45,684 bases of DNA from a virus: positions 1-45,684 of the IMG/VR virus record IMGVR_UViG_3300034117_002487; one strand, given 5' to 3'. A model generated the notes under the pieces. It did no database searches, was not told where the DNA came from, and saw only the letters and a list, made by a program, of their open reading frames with translations. Positions 1-6,823 of this stretch are shown here, in pieces (position 1 is the stretch's first letter; each line of letters starts with the position of its first letter). The translations under genes and the position numbers were made by a program.

Positions 1-28
1 TTACAAAGCTTCACCTCAAGCTTAAAAT
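1..28 (+). promoter_or_regulatory. Promoter, TTTACA-like class, cut by window edge
   Basis: The window opens with TTACA (1-5), the last five bases of a probable TTTACA -35 box. A 17-base spacer follows and then TAAAAT (23-28). Box sequences and spacing match the other promoters of this window (1552, 4976, 17087, 24842). The first coding start lies about 55 bases downstream. The first -35 base is outside the window, so the call rests on the shared pattern. Confidence 0.55.
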
Positions 29-82
29 AGGGTATCAAGACGAGCAATGGTGCAAGTCAGGACAATGGAAGGAACCCAAACT

Positions 83-703
83 ATGAATATCGAACAAGTC
101 AAGGAACTGGTTAAAATTGCCACCGACGAAGATCGTGGCGGTCGTGAACGCCTTCAAGCATTCGAGCAGGCTGATGAAGCCCGTAAGGCGCTGAAGATTG
201 GCTGGAGCAAGCTCGGCCTCGAAGTCGAGCAGGTCACCGAGCTGAAGGAAACGCTGCCCGCGCTGGCCGATATGGATGAGGCCGACGAGGCTCTCGAAAA
301 GGCTCCGGCCGATAACCCCGAGCCGGAAGCCTCCGAGGAAGCCGACGGCACAACGGAACCGACCGGTGATGCCTCCGACGAGCCGACCGAACAGGCCGAA
401 GCACCTTCGACGGACGGCGAAGCTCAGGAACGTGCGGCTGCCAAGGTCAAAAAGGCCAAGGACACGGGCAGTGGCGAGGCCCGCGGCGGTCTGACCCGCC
501 TGGTCGAGAGCCTCCTGATGGACCCCGCGCTGTCCTACTTGGACATCATCAACGCGGTCATCAAGGAGTTTCCGAAGGCCAACACTTCGGCACGGTCGAT
601 CGCCAGTGTGGCGGCTGGGATGCGCCGCAAGGGCAAGAACGTCCCAATGCGTCGCCCGGCCAAGGCTGAAAAGCCAGCGCCTGAAGCTGCGGCTGCCGCC
701 TAA
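83..703 (+). CDS. Acidic protein with C-terminal FP-x-A-x-T-S domain
   Basis: 206-residue protein of unknown function. The start at 83 is preferred over the in-frame ATG at 47 because AAGGAA sits about 9 bases upstream. The N-terminal third is charged and helical, the middle (about 70-135) is Glu/Asp/Pro/Ala-rich and probably disordered, and the basic C-terminal part (about 145-195) forms a compact helical domain containing FPKANTSARSIASV. The same motif occurs in the products of 1626-2840, 24459-24737 and 29317-29862, so this is a phage-specific module, perhaps a helix-turn-helix. The Ala/Lys-rich tail would suit nucleic-acid binding. The gene is followed directly by the first copy of a duplicated 60-base element. 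Confidence 0.75.
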   Translation: MNIEQVKELVKIATDEDRGGRERLQAFEQADEARKALKIGWSKLGLEVEQVTELKETLPALADMDEADEALEKAPADNPEPEASEEADGTTEPTGDASDEPTEQAEAPSTDGEAQERAAAKVKKAKDTGSGEARGGLTRLVESLLMDPALSYLDIINAVIKEFPKANTSARSIASVAAGMRRKGKNVPMRRPAKAEKPAPEAAAAA

Positions 704-761
704 GCTTGACGCTTCCCCAGAGGGTGGGCCTTTACGGGTCCACCCCGAGGATGAAGTGCCA
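702..761 (+). repeat. Duplicated 60-bp intergenic hairpin element, copy 1
   Basis: Identical at 58 of 60 positions to 1125-1184. It starts at the stop codon of the upstream gene and ends about 10 bases before the next Shine-Dalgarno sequence. It contains a hairpin: GGGTGGGCC (722-730), loop TTTACG, GGTCCACCC (737-745), nine pairs including one G-U. No T-run follows, so a classical terminator is unlikely. An mRNA stability or processing element, or a protein-binding hairpin, fits better. Confidence 0.85.
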
Positions 762-781
762 ACCAAACAAGGAGACTGATA

Positions 782-1132
782 ATGATTGAAACAAGAATGC
801 GTAAAGGCCTGAATGGCTGGAAGGCTGAAACTTTTGTTGACCTCGCGGATAATGGCGGGGACAAAGAAGAAGGCACCAAGCGGCAGCTGCGGATTACAAC
901 CTCAAAGCACAACGCCGGCGGGCTGGCTACCTACGTTGCAGCCTGCACGGTCGGTGGCGGGTTTGTTCGGTCGGCCTTGTTCCGTGACTTTCACAAGCTG
1001 GATGCACGAAGTGCTGATCGCTGCACCGAAAAGAACGTCGAAGCTCAGCACAAGACTGTTCTTGCAAGCCTGGATGATCTGATTGCTGAAGCGATTGCAT
1101 ACGAAGCGGCCAAACAGCAGGAAGAAGCTTGA
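782..1132 (+). CDS. Hypothetical early protein
   Basis: 116 residues, not recognised. AAGGAG lies 8 bases before the ATG. The sequence is mixed, with a Gly-rich middle (LATYVAACTVGGGFVRSALF) and a helical, charged C-terminus ending in Lys/Gln/Glu. No membrane segment or catalytic motif is visible. It sits between the two copies of the 60-base hairpin element, and its own stop codon lies inside the second copy, so the gene and one element may have been duplicated or inserted as a unit. Confidence 0.7.
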   Translation: MIETRMRKGLNGWKAETFVDLADNGGDKEEGTKRQLRITTSKHNAGGLATYVAACTVGGGFVRSALFRDFHKLDARSADRCTEKNVEAQHKTVLASLDDLIAEAIAYEAAKQQEEA

Positions 1133-1184
1133 CGTTTCCCCGGAGGGTGGGCCTTTACGGGTCCACCCCGAGGATGAAGTGCCA
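1125..1184 (+). repeat. Duplicated 60-bp intergenic hairpin element, copy 2
   Basis: Second copy of the 702-761 element with two substitutions, neither of which disrupts the stem (1145-1153 pairs with 1160-1168). As in copy 1, it begins at the end of the preceding gene and is followed by a strong AAGGAG and an early gene. The offset between copies is 423 bases. Confidence 0.85.
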
Positions 1185-1204
1185 TGCAATTAAGGAGCAA
1201 TGCA

Positions 1205-1357
1205 ATGATTGAATTGATTATTATATGTTTCATCACAATCCTGTTTGGATCATTGATCCTTGAAGGATTGCAAGCAATAATTTTGGGGCTTTGGTGGATG
1301 CTGAGCCTACCCAAGCGGGCTTTTAATCAGATGTTCCACAGTAAAGGACAAGCATGA
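1205..1357 (+). CDS. Small membrane protein
   Basis: 50-residue protein starting after TAAGGAG. Residues 4-35 are almost entirely hydrophobic (Ile/Leu/Phe/Trp), long enough for one segment or a short hairpin of two, followed by a basic tail with Lys-Arg. This gives a likely single-pass inner-membrane topology. The local sequence is AT-rich compared with its neighbours. Its stop overlaps the next start (ATGA). Function unknown; small early membrane proteins of phages often alter host membrane processes or exclude other phages, but nothing here shows that. Confidence 0.65.
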   Translation: MIELIIICFITILFGSLILEGLQAIILGLWWMLSLPKRAFNQMFHSKGQA

Positions 1358-1530
1358 TGGCAGCCACTGCAAAGAAGCGGGACGTGTCCTATGAAGCGCG
1401 GGCACGCGGTGGGCGCACTGTCATGGCGTTTGGCCACACAATGCGGGAACGAGCTGAAGACTTTGCCAAGGAGCGTGGTCTGGTGCTGGTCAGTGTGACA
1501 CGGACTGAACAAGTCCTTATCGATCGCTGA
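1354..1530 (+). CDS. Small basic hypothetical protein
   Basis: 58 residues, start overlapping the preceding stop by 4 bases, with AAAGGA upstream. Starts MMAATAKKRD and is rich in Arg and Lys in its first half, with a helix (about 28-42) and a short beta strand LVLVSVTR near the end. Not recognised. Translational coupling to the membrane protein upstream is likely. It ends just before a small hairpin and promoter at 1538-1580. Confidence 0.6.
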   Translation: MMAATAKKRDVSYEARARGGRTVMAFGHTMRERAEDFAKERGLVLVSVTRTEQVLIDR

Positions 1531-1537
1531 AAATAAT

Positions 1538-1580
1538 CCGCCAGTTTGGCGTTTACAATGGAATTGGCCTAAGCCATAAT
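1538..1580 (+). promoter_or_regulatory. Hairpin plus promoter TTTACA-N17-CATAAT
   Basis: A short hairpin (CGCCA, loop GTT, TGGCG) runs directly into TTTACA (1552-1557), a 17-base spacer and CATAAT (1575-1580). Both boxes are near the sigma-70 consensus. This is the same hairpin-then-promoter arrangement as at 4946-5004, 16428-16490, 17034-17115 and 24805-24870. It should drive the ATPase gene at 1626. Confidence 0.7.
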
Positions 1581-1586
1581 GATTAC

Positions 1587-1605
1587 ATCAGACGGGAAAT
1601 CTGAT
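1587..1605 (+). promoter_or_regulatory. Inverted repeat at the transcription start, possible operator
   Basis: ATCAGA and TCTGAT flank a 7-base centre. The repeat begins 6 bases after the -10 box of the 1552 promoter, so it covers the expected start site. It could be an operator for a repressor or a short 5-prime hairpin. No matching repeat was seen at the sister promoters. Confidence 0.4.
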
Positions 1606-1625
1606 ACCAGATAAGGAGGCAAGTT

Positions 1626-2840
1626 ATGAGTCCAGTTACCCAAGCAATCATCGACTATAAGTCGAAGAACCCCAATGCCAATAACCAAGAAATTGCGGAG
1701 TTTGTATGTCGCACTGTTCCTGGGGCAAGCACCTCTGCGGCCAGCGTTAGCAGTGTATTGTCGCGGCTCAAAAATGGCACAGGCTCTTTAAGCCAAGCCT
1801 CAGCCCGCGGGCATGCTCCAACCAGCTTCCTCTTGGCGAACCTGCCACCTGACCTCCCCGAAGAAACAGATGAAGAAGCTGCGACCCGCATCACGGTTCG
1901 TTACTCCGCTTATGCCCGCCATAGCCGTAAGGTTATTCTCAAAGGCGGCACGGCCGGTCTCATCTGCTCTGGTCCTCCTGGCCTTGGCAAGTCCTACCAA
2001 GTTCGTCGCGATCTTGAAGAAAGTGGTCGGACAAACTTTGTGGAAATTGAAGCCAGGCAAGGGTTCGGGGATGACCCTATTGAATACTGCAAGTCTGCAG
2101 GCATATCCGGAGTTTACGACAGCATCTCTGGTAGCATTACAGCTGTTGGCCTTTACCAGGCTCTCTGGTATATGCGCAAAGGCGGAGTATTGGTGCTAGA
2201 TGATTGTGATGCAGTTTTCCACGATCCTGATGCGCTGAACCTCCTTAAAGCTGCTCTTGACACTGAGCTTGACCATCGCCGCATTAGTTGGCGCAAAGAA
2301 GCCCGGTGGCTTGAAGACTATGGTATAGCACGATCCTTTCTGTTCCAAGGCAGTGTAATTTTCTTGACCAACATTGACTTTGAAGGGGTTATTGCCCGTG
2401 GCACAAAAGATGCTGAGCACTTTAAGGCTCTCATCGATCGCAGCAACTATCTGTGCCTTACCTTGCGCAGTGAGCGTGACTTCATGATCCGCATCCGCCA
2501 GGTTGCGGGTGGCACAGGCGGCATGATTGAAAAGCAGTTTGGTCTACCTCCCGAGCATGGCGACAAGGTTCTTGACTGGATCGACTGCAATCGCCACAAG
2601 TTTTACAACCTCAGCCTCCGCCTTGTTGGCCAGGTCTGCGACGTCTACAAAGACGCATGCGTGTGGGAAACTGAGTATGTTCCCATGTTTGGTGGTGAAC
2701 CTTATTGGAAGCCTGAAGACCCTTTGCGTGATGCCACGCTGGATGAAGACGGCGAACCTACTGGCAATCGTCGCATCGCCTCGGTCGATGACGAAGAGTG
2801 GCAGGAAGACGTGATCGCCACCAAGACGAGGACCTACTGA
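1626..2840 (+). CDS. AAA+-type ATPase with N-terminal FP-x-A-x-T-S-like domain
   Basis: 404 residues. Start chosen for AAGGAGG 9 bases upstream. Residues 1-50 resemble the recurring small domain (VPGASTSAASVSSVLSRLK at about 31-49). A P-loop ATPase follows: Walker A GPPGLGKS (116-123) and Walker B VLVLDDCD (188-195), then a stretch with FLTNIDF that suits sensor 1. Such ATPases in phages load helicases, remodel DNA-bound complexes or act with nucleases, but the partner cannot be named. It is the first gene after the 1552 promoter and heads the block of small genes to 4916. The ATP-binding call is secure; the biological role is not. Confidence 0.8.
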   Translation: MSPVTQAIIDYKSKNPNANNQEIAEFVCRTVPGASTSAASVSSVLSRLKNGTGSLSQASARGHAPTSFLLANLPPDLPEETDEEAATRITVRYSAYARHSRKVILKGGTAGLICSGPPGLGKSYQVRRDLEESGRTNFVEIEARQGFGDDPIEYCKSAGISGVYDSISGSITAVGLYQALWYMRKGGVLVLDDCDAVFHDPDALNLLKAALDTELDHRRISWRKEARWLEDYGIARSFLFQGSVIFLTNIDFEGVIARGTKDAEHFKALIDRSNYLCLTLRSERDFMIRIRQVAGGTGGMIEKQFGLPPEHGDKVLDWIDCNRHKFYNLSLRLVGQVCDVYKDACVWETEYVPMFGGEPYWKPEDPLRDATLDEDGEPTGNRRIASVDDEEWQEDVIATKTRTY

Positions 2841-2841
2841 T

Positions 2842-3018
2842 ATGGGCCTCAACGAAACCTTGGACCTGATGCGGACCGCCCACAACATGCTTGGGCGGCC
2901 GCGAGGGGTAGCGGTAATAGTGCGGCTCAAAGATGGGACTGAGCTTCCTGTCCGAGCCGTGAAAATGAAGGGCGGTAAGCAGCCAGCGGTCGTCCTCTGC
3001 ACGGAGTTTGATCGATGA
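2842..3018 (+). CDS. Small hypothetical protein
   Basis: 58 residues, starting one base after the ATPase stop and overlapping the next gene by 4 bases (ATGA). A short N-terminal helix precedes a beta-rich part (VAVIVRLKDGTELPVRAVKM, then AVVLCTEF), like a small barrel. Not recognised. Tight packing supports translation. Confidence 0.55.
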   Translation: MGLNETLDLMRTAHNMLGRPRGVAVIVRLKDGTELPVRAVKMKGGKQPAVVLCTEFDR

Positions 3019-3284
3019 ACAATATGCCCAAGTTTGACCTGAGTGCCCACACCGCCCGAGCAGCCCGGCTTGACGCCCTGGTTGTGGGATGGAAAGGCCC
3101 TCACTTCGAAGGCCGGCCATGCAATGCCATGGCGGACTTTGATCAGAACCCAATGCGAGCCTATGGCACCTTGGCGGATGCCCAAGAAGCCGGTCTGGTT
3201 CGCGTGTGGATCGACGAGTATGATGGACTGTTCCGCGCCCACCTCACGGAGCTCGGACGCAAAAGAAGGGAGGCCTTGCAATGA
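3015..3284 (+). CDS. Hypothetical protein
   Basis: 89 residues, unrecognised. Coupled to both neighbours by 4-base overlaps. The middle contains GTLADAQEAG and VWIDEYDGLF. The C-terminus is basic and helical (ELGRKRREAL). Confidence 0.6.
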   Translation: MNNMPKFDLSAHTARAARLDALVVGWKGPHFEGRPCNAMADFDQNPMRAYGTLADAQEAGLVRVWIDEYDGLFRAHLTELGRKRREALQ

Positions 3285-3550
3285 CCGAGTTTGCCAAGTT
3301 GTTCACCACGCCGCATGGGCAGCTGCTCATCACCCGCGAGGGTATGAGCGATGAGTATGACGACCAGTGGGTGCTGATAGCGCGGGGTGAAGACTACCGC
3401 GAACAGCTGGGAATTATGGCCTTCACCTACGAAAGCCAGGAAGATATGGACCAGGCCTTTGAAGGCATCACGCAGGAGCATGCTGACAATACAGCCCAGC
3501 AAATGCAGGTCATCCTGGAGATGCTCTTCGGCAAGGAGGAAGACGCATGA
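3281..3550 (+). CDS. Acidic hypothetical protein
   Basis: 89 residues, strongly acidic, unrecognised. Beta-prone first half (GQLLITREG, DDQWVLIARG) and a helical second half with many Glu and Gln. The AAGGAGGA inside its last codons is the ribosome binding site of the next gene, with which it overlaps by 4 bases. Confidence 0.6.
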   Translation: MTEFAKLFTTPHGQLLITREGMSDEYDDQWVLIARGEDYREQLGIMAFTYESQEDMDQAFEGITQEHADNTAQQMQVILEMLFGKEEDA

Positions 3551-3954
3551 AGCCCGCACTGTTCTATGTCCTTGGCCGGCGATATGGCCGGCCCACCTTG
3601 GACAGCCTGATGGCCGTGACGTCGGTCAAGGGTGGTCAGCTCTACGGGCGGGATGCTGTTCATGGCAACCCTACCCACCGCCGCGCGGATGATATGGTTC
3701 ATGCTTTCCGCACACTTGAGGATGCTCAGTCAGTCATCAAGCTTGCGCAGGATGCCTATGATGCGCATCAGGATGCGGTCGACAAGGCCGAAGCCCTACG
3801 CCGCGAGGCAATTCGTCTGCAAGGCGAAGCGGTGAAGCGGGCCGGCTGGGACAAGACGATGACCTTCCAGGCGGTCATGGATCACCTGTGGCAGAAGGGC
3901 ATGGTGCCTGGTCCTGGAACGGCCGAGCGCCTTGGCCGGAGAATGGCTGCATGA
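3547..3954 (+). CDS. Hypothetical protein with long central helix
   Basis: 135 residues. Residues about 55-105 form a long Ala/Asp/Lys-rich helix likely to be coiled-coil, followed by a small helical domain (MTFQAVMDHLWQKG). Preceded by a strong AAGGAGGA. Not recognised. It overlaps the next small gene by 4 bases. Confidence 0.65.
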   Translation: MKPALFYVLGRRYGRPTLDSLMAVTSVKGGQLYGRDAVHGNPTHRRADDMVHAFRTLEDAQSVIKLAQDAYDAHQDAVDKAEALRREAIRLQGEAVKRAGWDKTMTFQAVMDHLWQKGMVPGPGTAERLGRRMAA

Positions 3955-4094
3955 TCTACAGCGAGGCGTCATACTTCGATGGATACCACTTTGCGCACAT
4001 CGCAGCGTGGGACGAACAAAGGCGCCTCGCCCGGATTAGCAAGGCTTGCGCCGCAGCCCGACGAGGTCGGAAGGAGAGAAGAGCATGGCGATGA
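3951..4094 (+). CDS. Small basic hypothetical protein
   Basis: 47 residues, ATGA overlap with the upstream stop. Tyr/His-rich start (YSEASYFDGYHFAH) and a very basic end (AARRGRKERRAWR) that could bind nucleic acid. Supported by packing only. Confidence 0.5.
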   Translation: MIYSEASYFDGYHFAHIAAWDEQRRLARISKACAAARRGRKERRAWR

Positions 4095-4219
4095 TCGATT
4101 TTGAGGACCGGATGCCAGCCCCGCCCATGTCGTGGGGAGAGCGGGTGTTTATGTGGTCGATCGTGGCAATGCAGGTCTTGAGCCTTGCACAGTGCACGGC
4201 GGGGCTGGTGCCTGCATGA
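4085..4219 (+). CDS. Small membrane-associated hypothetical protein
   Basis: 44 residues after AAGGAG with good spacing. Residues 21-44 are hydrophobic (VFMWSIVAMQVLSLAQC), long enough for one membrane segment. It overlaps both neighbours. Function unknown. Confidence 0.5.
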   Translation: MAMIDFEDRMPAPPMSWGERVFMWSIVAMQVLSLAQCTAGLVPA

Positions 4220-4554
4220 GCGAGCATGATCCCCAATGGCTGCGCCGCGAAGGTCGCAGGCTGATGGCCAAAGGCCAAGCCATGCTTGACAGAGCGGACA
4301 ACCTGGAAGCAGCCATTGCCTTGGGCGAAGAGCCCGGCACCCCAACAGGTAATTGGCGGCCAGGTGCAGACGGTGGGATTACTGCCGTGGCCCGTGAGAT
4401 GACAGAGGACTGGGTAAGTGCCCAGGCCTTGGCCGAGAGGTCAGGCCGCAATGTTCGCAATGCGGCCGCCTGTTTAAGCCGACTGGCGAGTATGGGTGAA
4501 CTGGAGAAGCGCAAGCAACCCGGTTACCCGGCAGAGTATAGAAAGGTGGGATAA
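4216..4554 (+). CDS. Winged helix-turn-helix DNA-binding protein
   Basis: 112 residues. The start at 4216 overlaps the previous stop (ATGA). The first 40 residues are helical. Residues about 60-112 form a clear winged HTH: TEDWVSAQALAERSG, then a recognition helix RNVRNAAACLSRLASMGELEKR and a short wing ending in Tyr-Arg-Lys-Val. The pattern is MarR/Rrf2-like in outline. A role as an early transcription regulator is plausible; no target can be read from the sequence. Confidence 0.65.
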   Translation: MSEHDPQWLRREGRRLMAKGQAMLDRADNLEAAIALGEEPGTPTGNWRPGADGGITAVAREMTEDWVSAQALAERSGRNVRNAAACLSRLASMGELEKRKQPGYPAEYRKVG

Positions 4555-4916
4555 TGGACAACAAACAAGAAATCAGGATCGGCGATGTGGTCGCCGTGAC
4601 AGCGCGGGTTACAGGCCTGCGGGGTGATGGCACCTACGCCATTGAGCCAATCGGCTTTGATTATGACACCGAGGATGCAAGCTATGTGGACTTCTACACT
4701 GTGGATGACCCCACCTTCTTGCGGCATGCCTGGATCAAGGGAGACAAGAAGGTCTCTGATGATGGGGAGCGATACCTTTATCACGAAAACCTGGGTGAAG
4801 GCGTGCACCTCCTGAACCGGCCTGATACCAAGCAGCATCTGACCGGCGCCTGGGTGGCCATGTCGACAGAACAGGTTGCGGCCCTTCGGGACGAGCCGCC
4901 TGAGCTGTCTGGCTGA
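4554..4916 (+). CDS. Hypothetical acidic protein
   Basis: 120 residues; start overlaps the previous stop (TAATG) and GAAAGG lies upstream. Beta-rich and acidic, with IRIGDVVAVTARVTGLRGDG at the start, resembling a small SH3-like barrel. Unrecognised. It is the last gene before the strong terminator at 4946. Confidence 0.6.
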   Translation: MDNKQEIRIGDVVAVTARVTGLRGDGTYAIEPIGFDYDTEDASYVDFYTVDDPTFLRHAWIKGDKKVSDDGERYLYHENLGEGVHLLNRPDTKQHLTGAWVAMSTEQVAALRDEPPELSG

Positions 4917-4945
4917 ACAGACCAACAAAATAATTCAACCCGTCA

Positions 4946-4984
4946 AAATGGCTCTTGGTTTTTGACCAAGGGCCATTTACTTTT
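4946..4984 (+). terminator. Rho-independent terminator
   Basis: 14-base stem AAATGGCTCTTGGT (4946-4959) pairs with ACCAAGGGCCATTT (4965-4978) with one G-U, loop TTTTG, followed by a T-rich tail TTACTTTTG. It ends the 1552-4916 unit. A-rich bases before the stem could let it work on the other strand too. Confidence 0.85.
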
Positions 4985-5004
4985 GTTTGAAAGGATGGTA
5001 TAAT
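4976..5004 (+). promoter_or_regulatory. Promoter TTTACT-N17-TATAAT
   Basis: TTTACT (4976-4981) overlaps the tail of the terminator; the spacer is exactly 17 bases and the -10 box TATAAT (4999-5004) is perfect. Predicted start near 5011 gives a short leader with GGGAG before the ATG at 5040. Confidence 0.75.
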
Positions 5005-5039
5005 GAACTATCTTGAAGCGAGACGGGAGCCTCCAACAC

Positions 5040-5579
5040 ATGCAGATATTTGCCACCAACACCGACCCTGCTGAATGCGCACGCATCCTTGATGATGCTC
5101 GTGTCCGCAAAATGCTGACCGAAACGGCACAGCTACTTTCCACAGCAGCCCGGGCTTTAGGCCTTGATGACAGCGTTTGCAATCTTTACAAAAGCGTCAA
5201 CCAAGGCCGTGCGCTCTGGACGTGGGCCATGCAGCCTGATGCCTTTGCCTGGCTTTGCCAGCACGGCTTGGCACTTGAAACTGAACTCGATCGGCGTGAG
5301 CTGTCCGTCGGCAAGTTTATCCGCACCCGCGATGTGCTGGCCAATTGTCGTCGCATCTCTGGTCTGCTTGGCGGTGACTATACCCTTGCAACTGACTTCG
5401 TCAATGCTACTCGCCAGCAACGTGACAATGTTGACTTCCGCCATATTGCTGACCCACATCTGGCTTACCGCCTCTACCTCACCACTCGCTGGGAAATCCA
5501 GCAACGTGACCCGCGTGTGCATTTGCGTCCGCGCTGGGCTTTCCCTGCTTCGCCTCCGGGCTGGGCCTTGAGCAACTGA
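5040..5579 (+). CDS. Pyrimidine-dimer DNA glycosylase-like (Pyr_excise-like) protein
   Basis: 179 residues. ATG 5040 is preferred to the upstream TTG at 5013 because GGGAG lies 10 bases before it. The N-terminal pattern (MQIFATNTDPAECARILDD, then KMLTETAQLL) and the following W-W-L-L-E-L spacing with Glu-Leu-Asp-Arg-Arg resemble the Pyr_excise family (Pfam PF03013), small proteins named for excision of UV pyrimidine dimers. Family membership is inferred from the motif, and catalytic activity is not established. It is transcribed from its own promoter with rtcB and ligase downstream, so a repair context is reasonable. Confidence 0.5.
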   Translation: MQIFATNTDPAECARILDDARVRKMLTETAQLLSTAARALGLDDSVCNLYKSVNQGRALWTWAMQPDAFAWLCQHGLALETELDRRELSVGKFIRTRDVLANCRRISGLLGGDYTLATDFVNATRQQRDNVDFRHIADPHLAYRLYLTTRWEIQQRDPRVHLRPRWAFPASPPGWALSN

Positions 5580-5593
5580 AAGGAGACGAGACA

Positions 5594-6823
5594 ATGCAAG
5601 TATTTGAAGGGGCCCAGGGTGGGCTCATAAAGGCCTGGGTCGACGGAGTGCCCGTTGAAGACCAGGCTCGGCAGCAGCTTGACAATATCGCGAGCATGCC
5701 CTTTATCCACAAGCACGTGGCCATCATGCCTGATGTGCATTGGGGTATGGGTGCTACGGTCGGCTCGGTTATCCCCACCAAAGGGGCGATCATCCCGGCA
5801 GCCGTTGGCGTCGATATTGGCTGCGGCATGATGGCTCATCGCACCAGTCTCACGGCCTCGGACCTCCCTGACAACCTGTCCGGCTTGCGGACGGCAATCG
5901 AGGAGGCCATTCCGCATGGTCGGACTGACAATGGTGGGCGAAATGACCGGGGGGCTTGGGGCGAGCTTCCGACTGAAAGCAACTGGCTCTTCACTGGTGG
6001 TGTCCCCAGCCTCCACTCTGGCCTTCGACGGATTGTCGACAAGCATCCCAAGATCGAGCGGGCGGCGGACCGAGCGGTCCACCATCTCGGCACCCTTGGC
6101 ACGGGCAATCACTTCGTCGAGGTATGCCTGGATAAGCAGGATCGTGTGTGGATAATGCTGCACTCTGGTTCGCGCGGTATTGGCAACCGCATTGGGTCCT
6201 ACTTCATCGAACTGGCGAAGCAGGATATGCGCAAGTGGTTTGTGAACCTGCCCGACGCTGACCTGGCCTACCTGCCTGAAGGCACTGAGCACTTTGCCGA
6301 CTACATGGAGGCGGTAGCGTGGGCACAACGCTTTGCCCGCACCAATCGTGAAGTCATGATGCGGGCGGCCATGAGTGCCTTGGCCAAGGCCGTGCCCAAG
6401 CCCTTCTCCGTTGACGAGGAAGCGGTGAACTGTCACCACAACTACGTGTCTCACGAGCGGCACTTCGGAGCAGATGTGCTTGTGACGCGCAAGGGTGCGG
6501 TGTCCGCAAAGGAGGGCGAGCTTGGCATCATACCCGGCAGCATGGGCGCTCGATCCTTCATCGTCCGCGGCAAGGGCAACCGTGAGAGCTTCTGCTCGTG
6601 CTCCCATGGTGCAGGCCGAGCAATGTCCCGCAATGAAGCGCGCAAGCGGTTCACGCTGGAAGACCATATTGCGGCCACTGAAGGGGTCGAGTGCCGCAAG
6701 GATGAGGACGTCATCGATGAGACGCCCGCAGCCTACAAGTCGATCGACGCCGTTATGGCTGCACAGGCTGACCTCGTCGAGGTGGTCTATGAGCTCCGCC
6801 AGGTTGTATGCGTGAAAGGATGA
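5594..6823 (+). CDS. rtcB: RtcB-type RNA-splicing ligase
   Basis: 409 residues, full family length. RtcB joins RNA 2,3-cyclic phosphate or 3-phosphate ends to 5-OH ends using GTP and Mn2+. Visible motifs: DVHWGMGATVGSVIPT (47-62), VGVDIGCGM with the metal-binding Cys (71-79), GTGNHFVEV, HSGSRGIGN, and the guanylylation motif HGAGRAMSR near the C-terminus. Start supported by AAAGGAGA. In phages it probably reseals tRNAs cut by host anticodon nucleases. This phage also encodes a tRNA and a tmRNA, so RtcB fits an RNA-maintenance programme. The gene overlaps the ligase start. Confidence 0.95.
   Translation: MQVFEGAQGGLIKAWVDGVPVEDQARQQLDNIASMPFIHKHVAIMPDVHWGMGATVGSVIPTKGAIIPAAVGVDIGCGMMAHRTSLTASDLPDNLSGLRTAIEEAIPHGRTDNGGRNDRGAWGELPTESNWLFTGGVPSLHSGLRRIVDKHPKIERAADRAVHHLGTLGTGNHFVEVCLDKQDRVWIMLHSGSRGIGNRIGSYFIELAKQDMRKWFVNLPDADLAYLPEGTEHFADYMEAVAWAQRFARTNREVMMRAAMSALAKAVPKPFSVDEEAVNCHHNYVSHERHFGADVLVTRKGAVSAKEGELGIIPGSMGARSFIVRGKGNRESFCSCSHGAGRAMSRNEARKRFTLEDHIAATEGVECRKDEDVIDETPAAYKSIDAVMAAQADLVEVVYELRQVVCVKG

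Noticed and set aside
2544-3281. Minus-strand ORF of 245 residues
   Set aside because: Opposite the ATPase and overlapping small genes that have good start signals; no recognisable motif.
5474-6667. Long minus-strand ORF (397 residues) opposite rtcB
   Set aside because: Shadow of the strong RtcB reading frame; low-complexity His/Arg-rich sequence, no ribosome binding site and no family motif.
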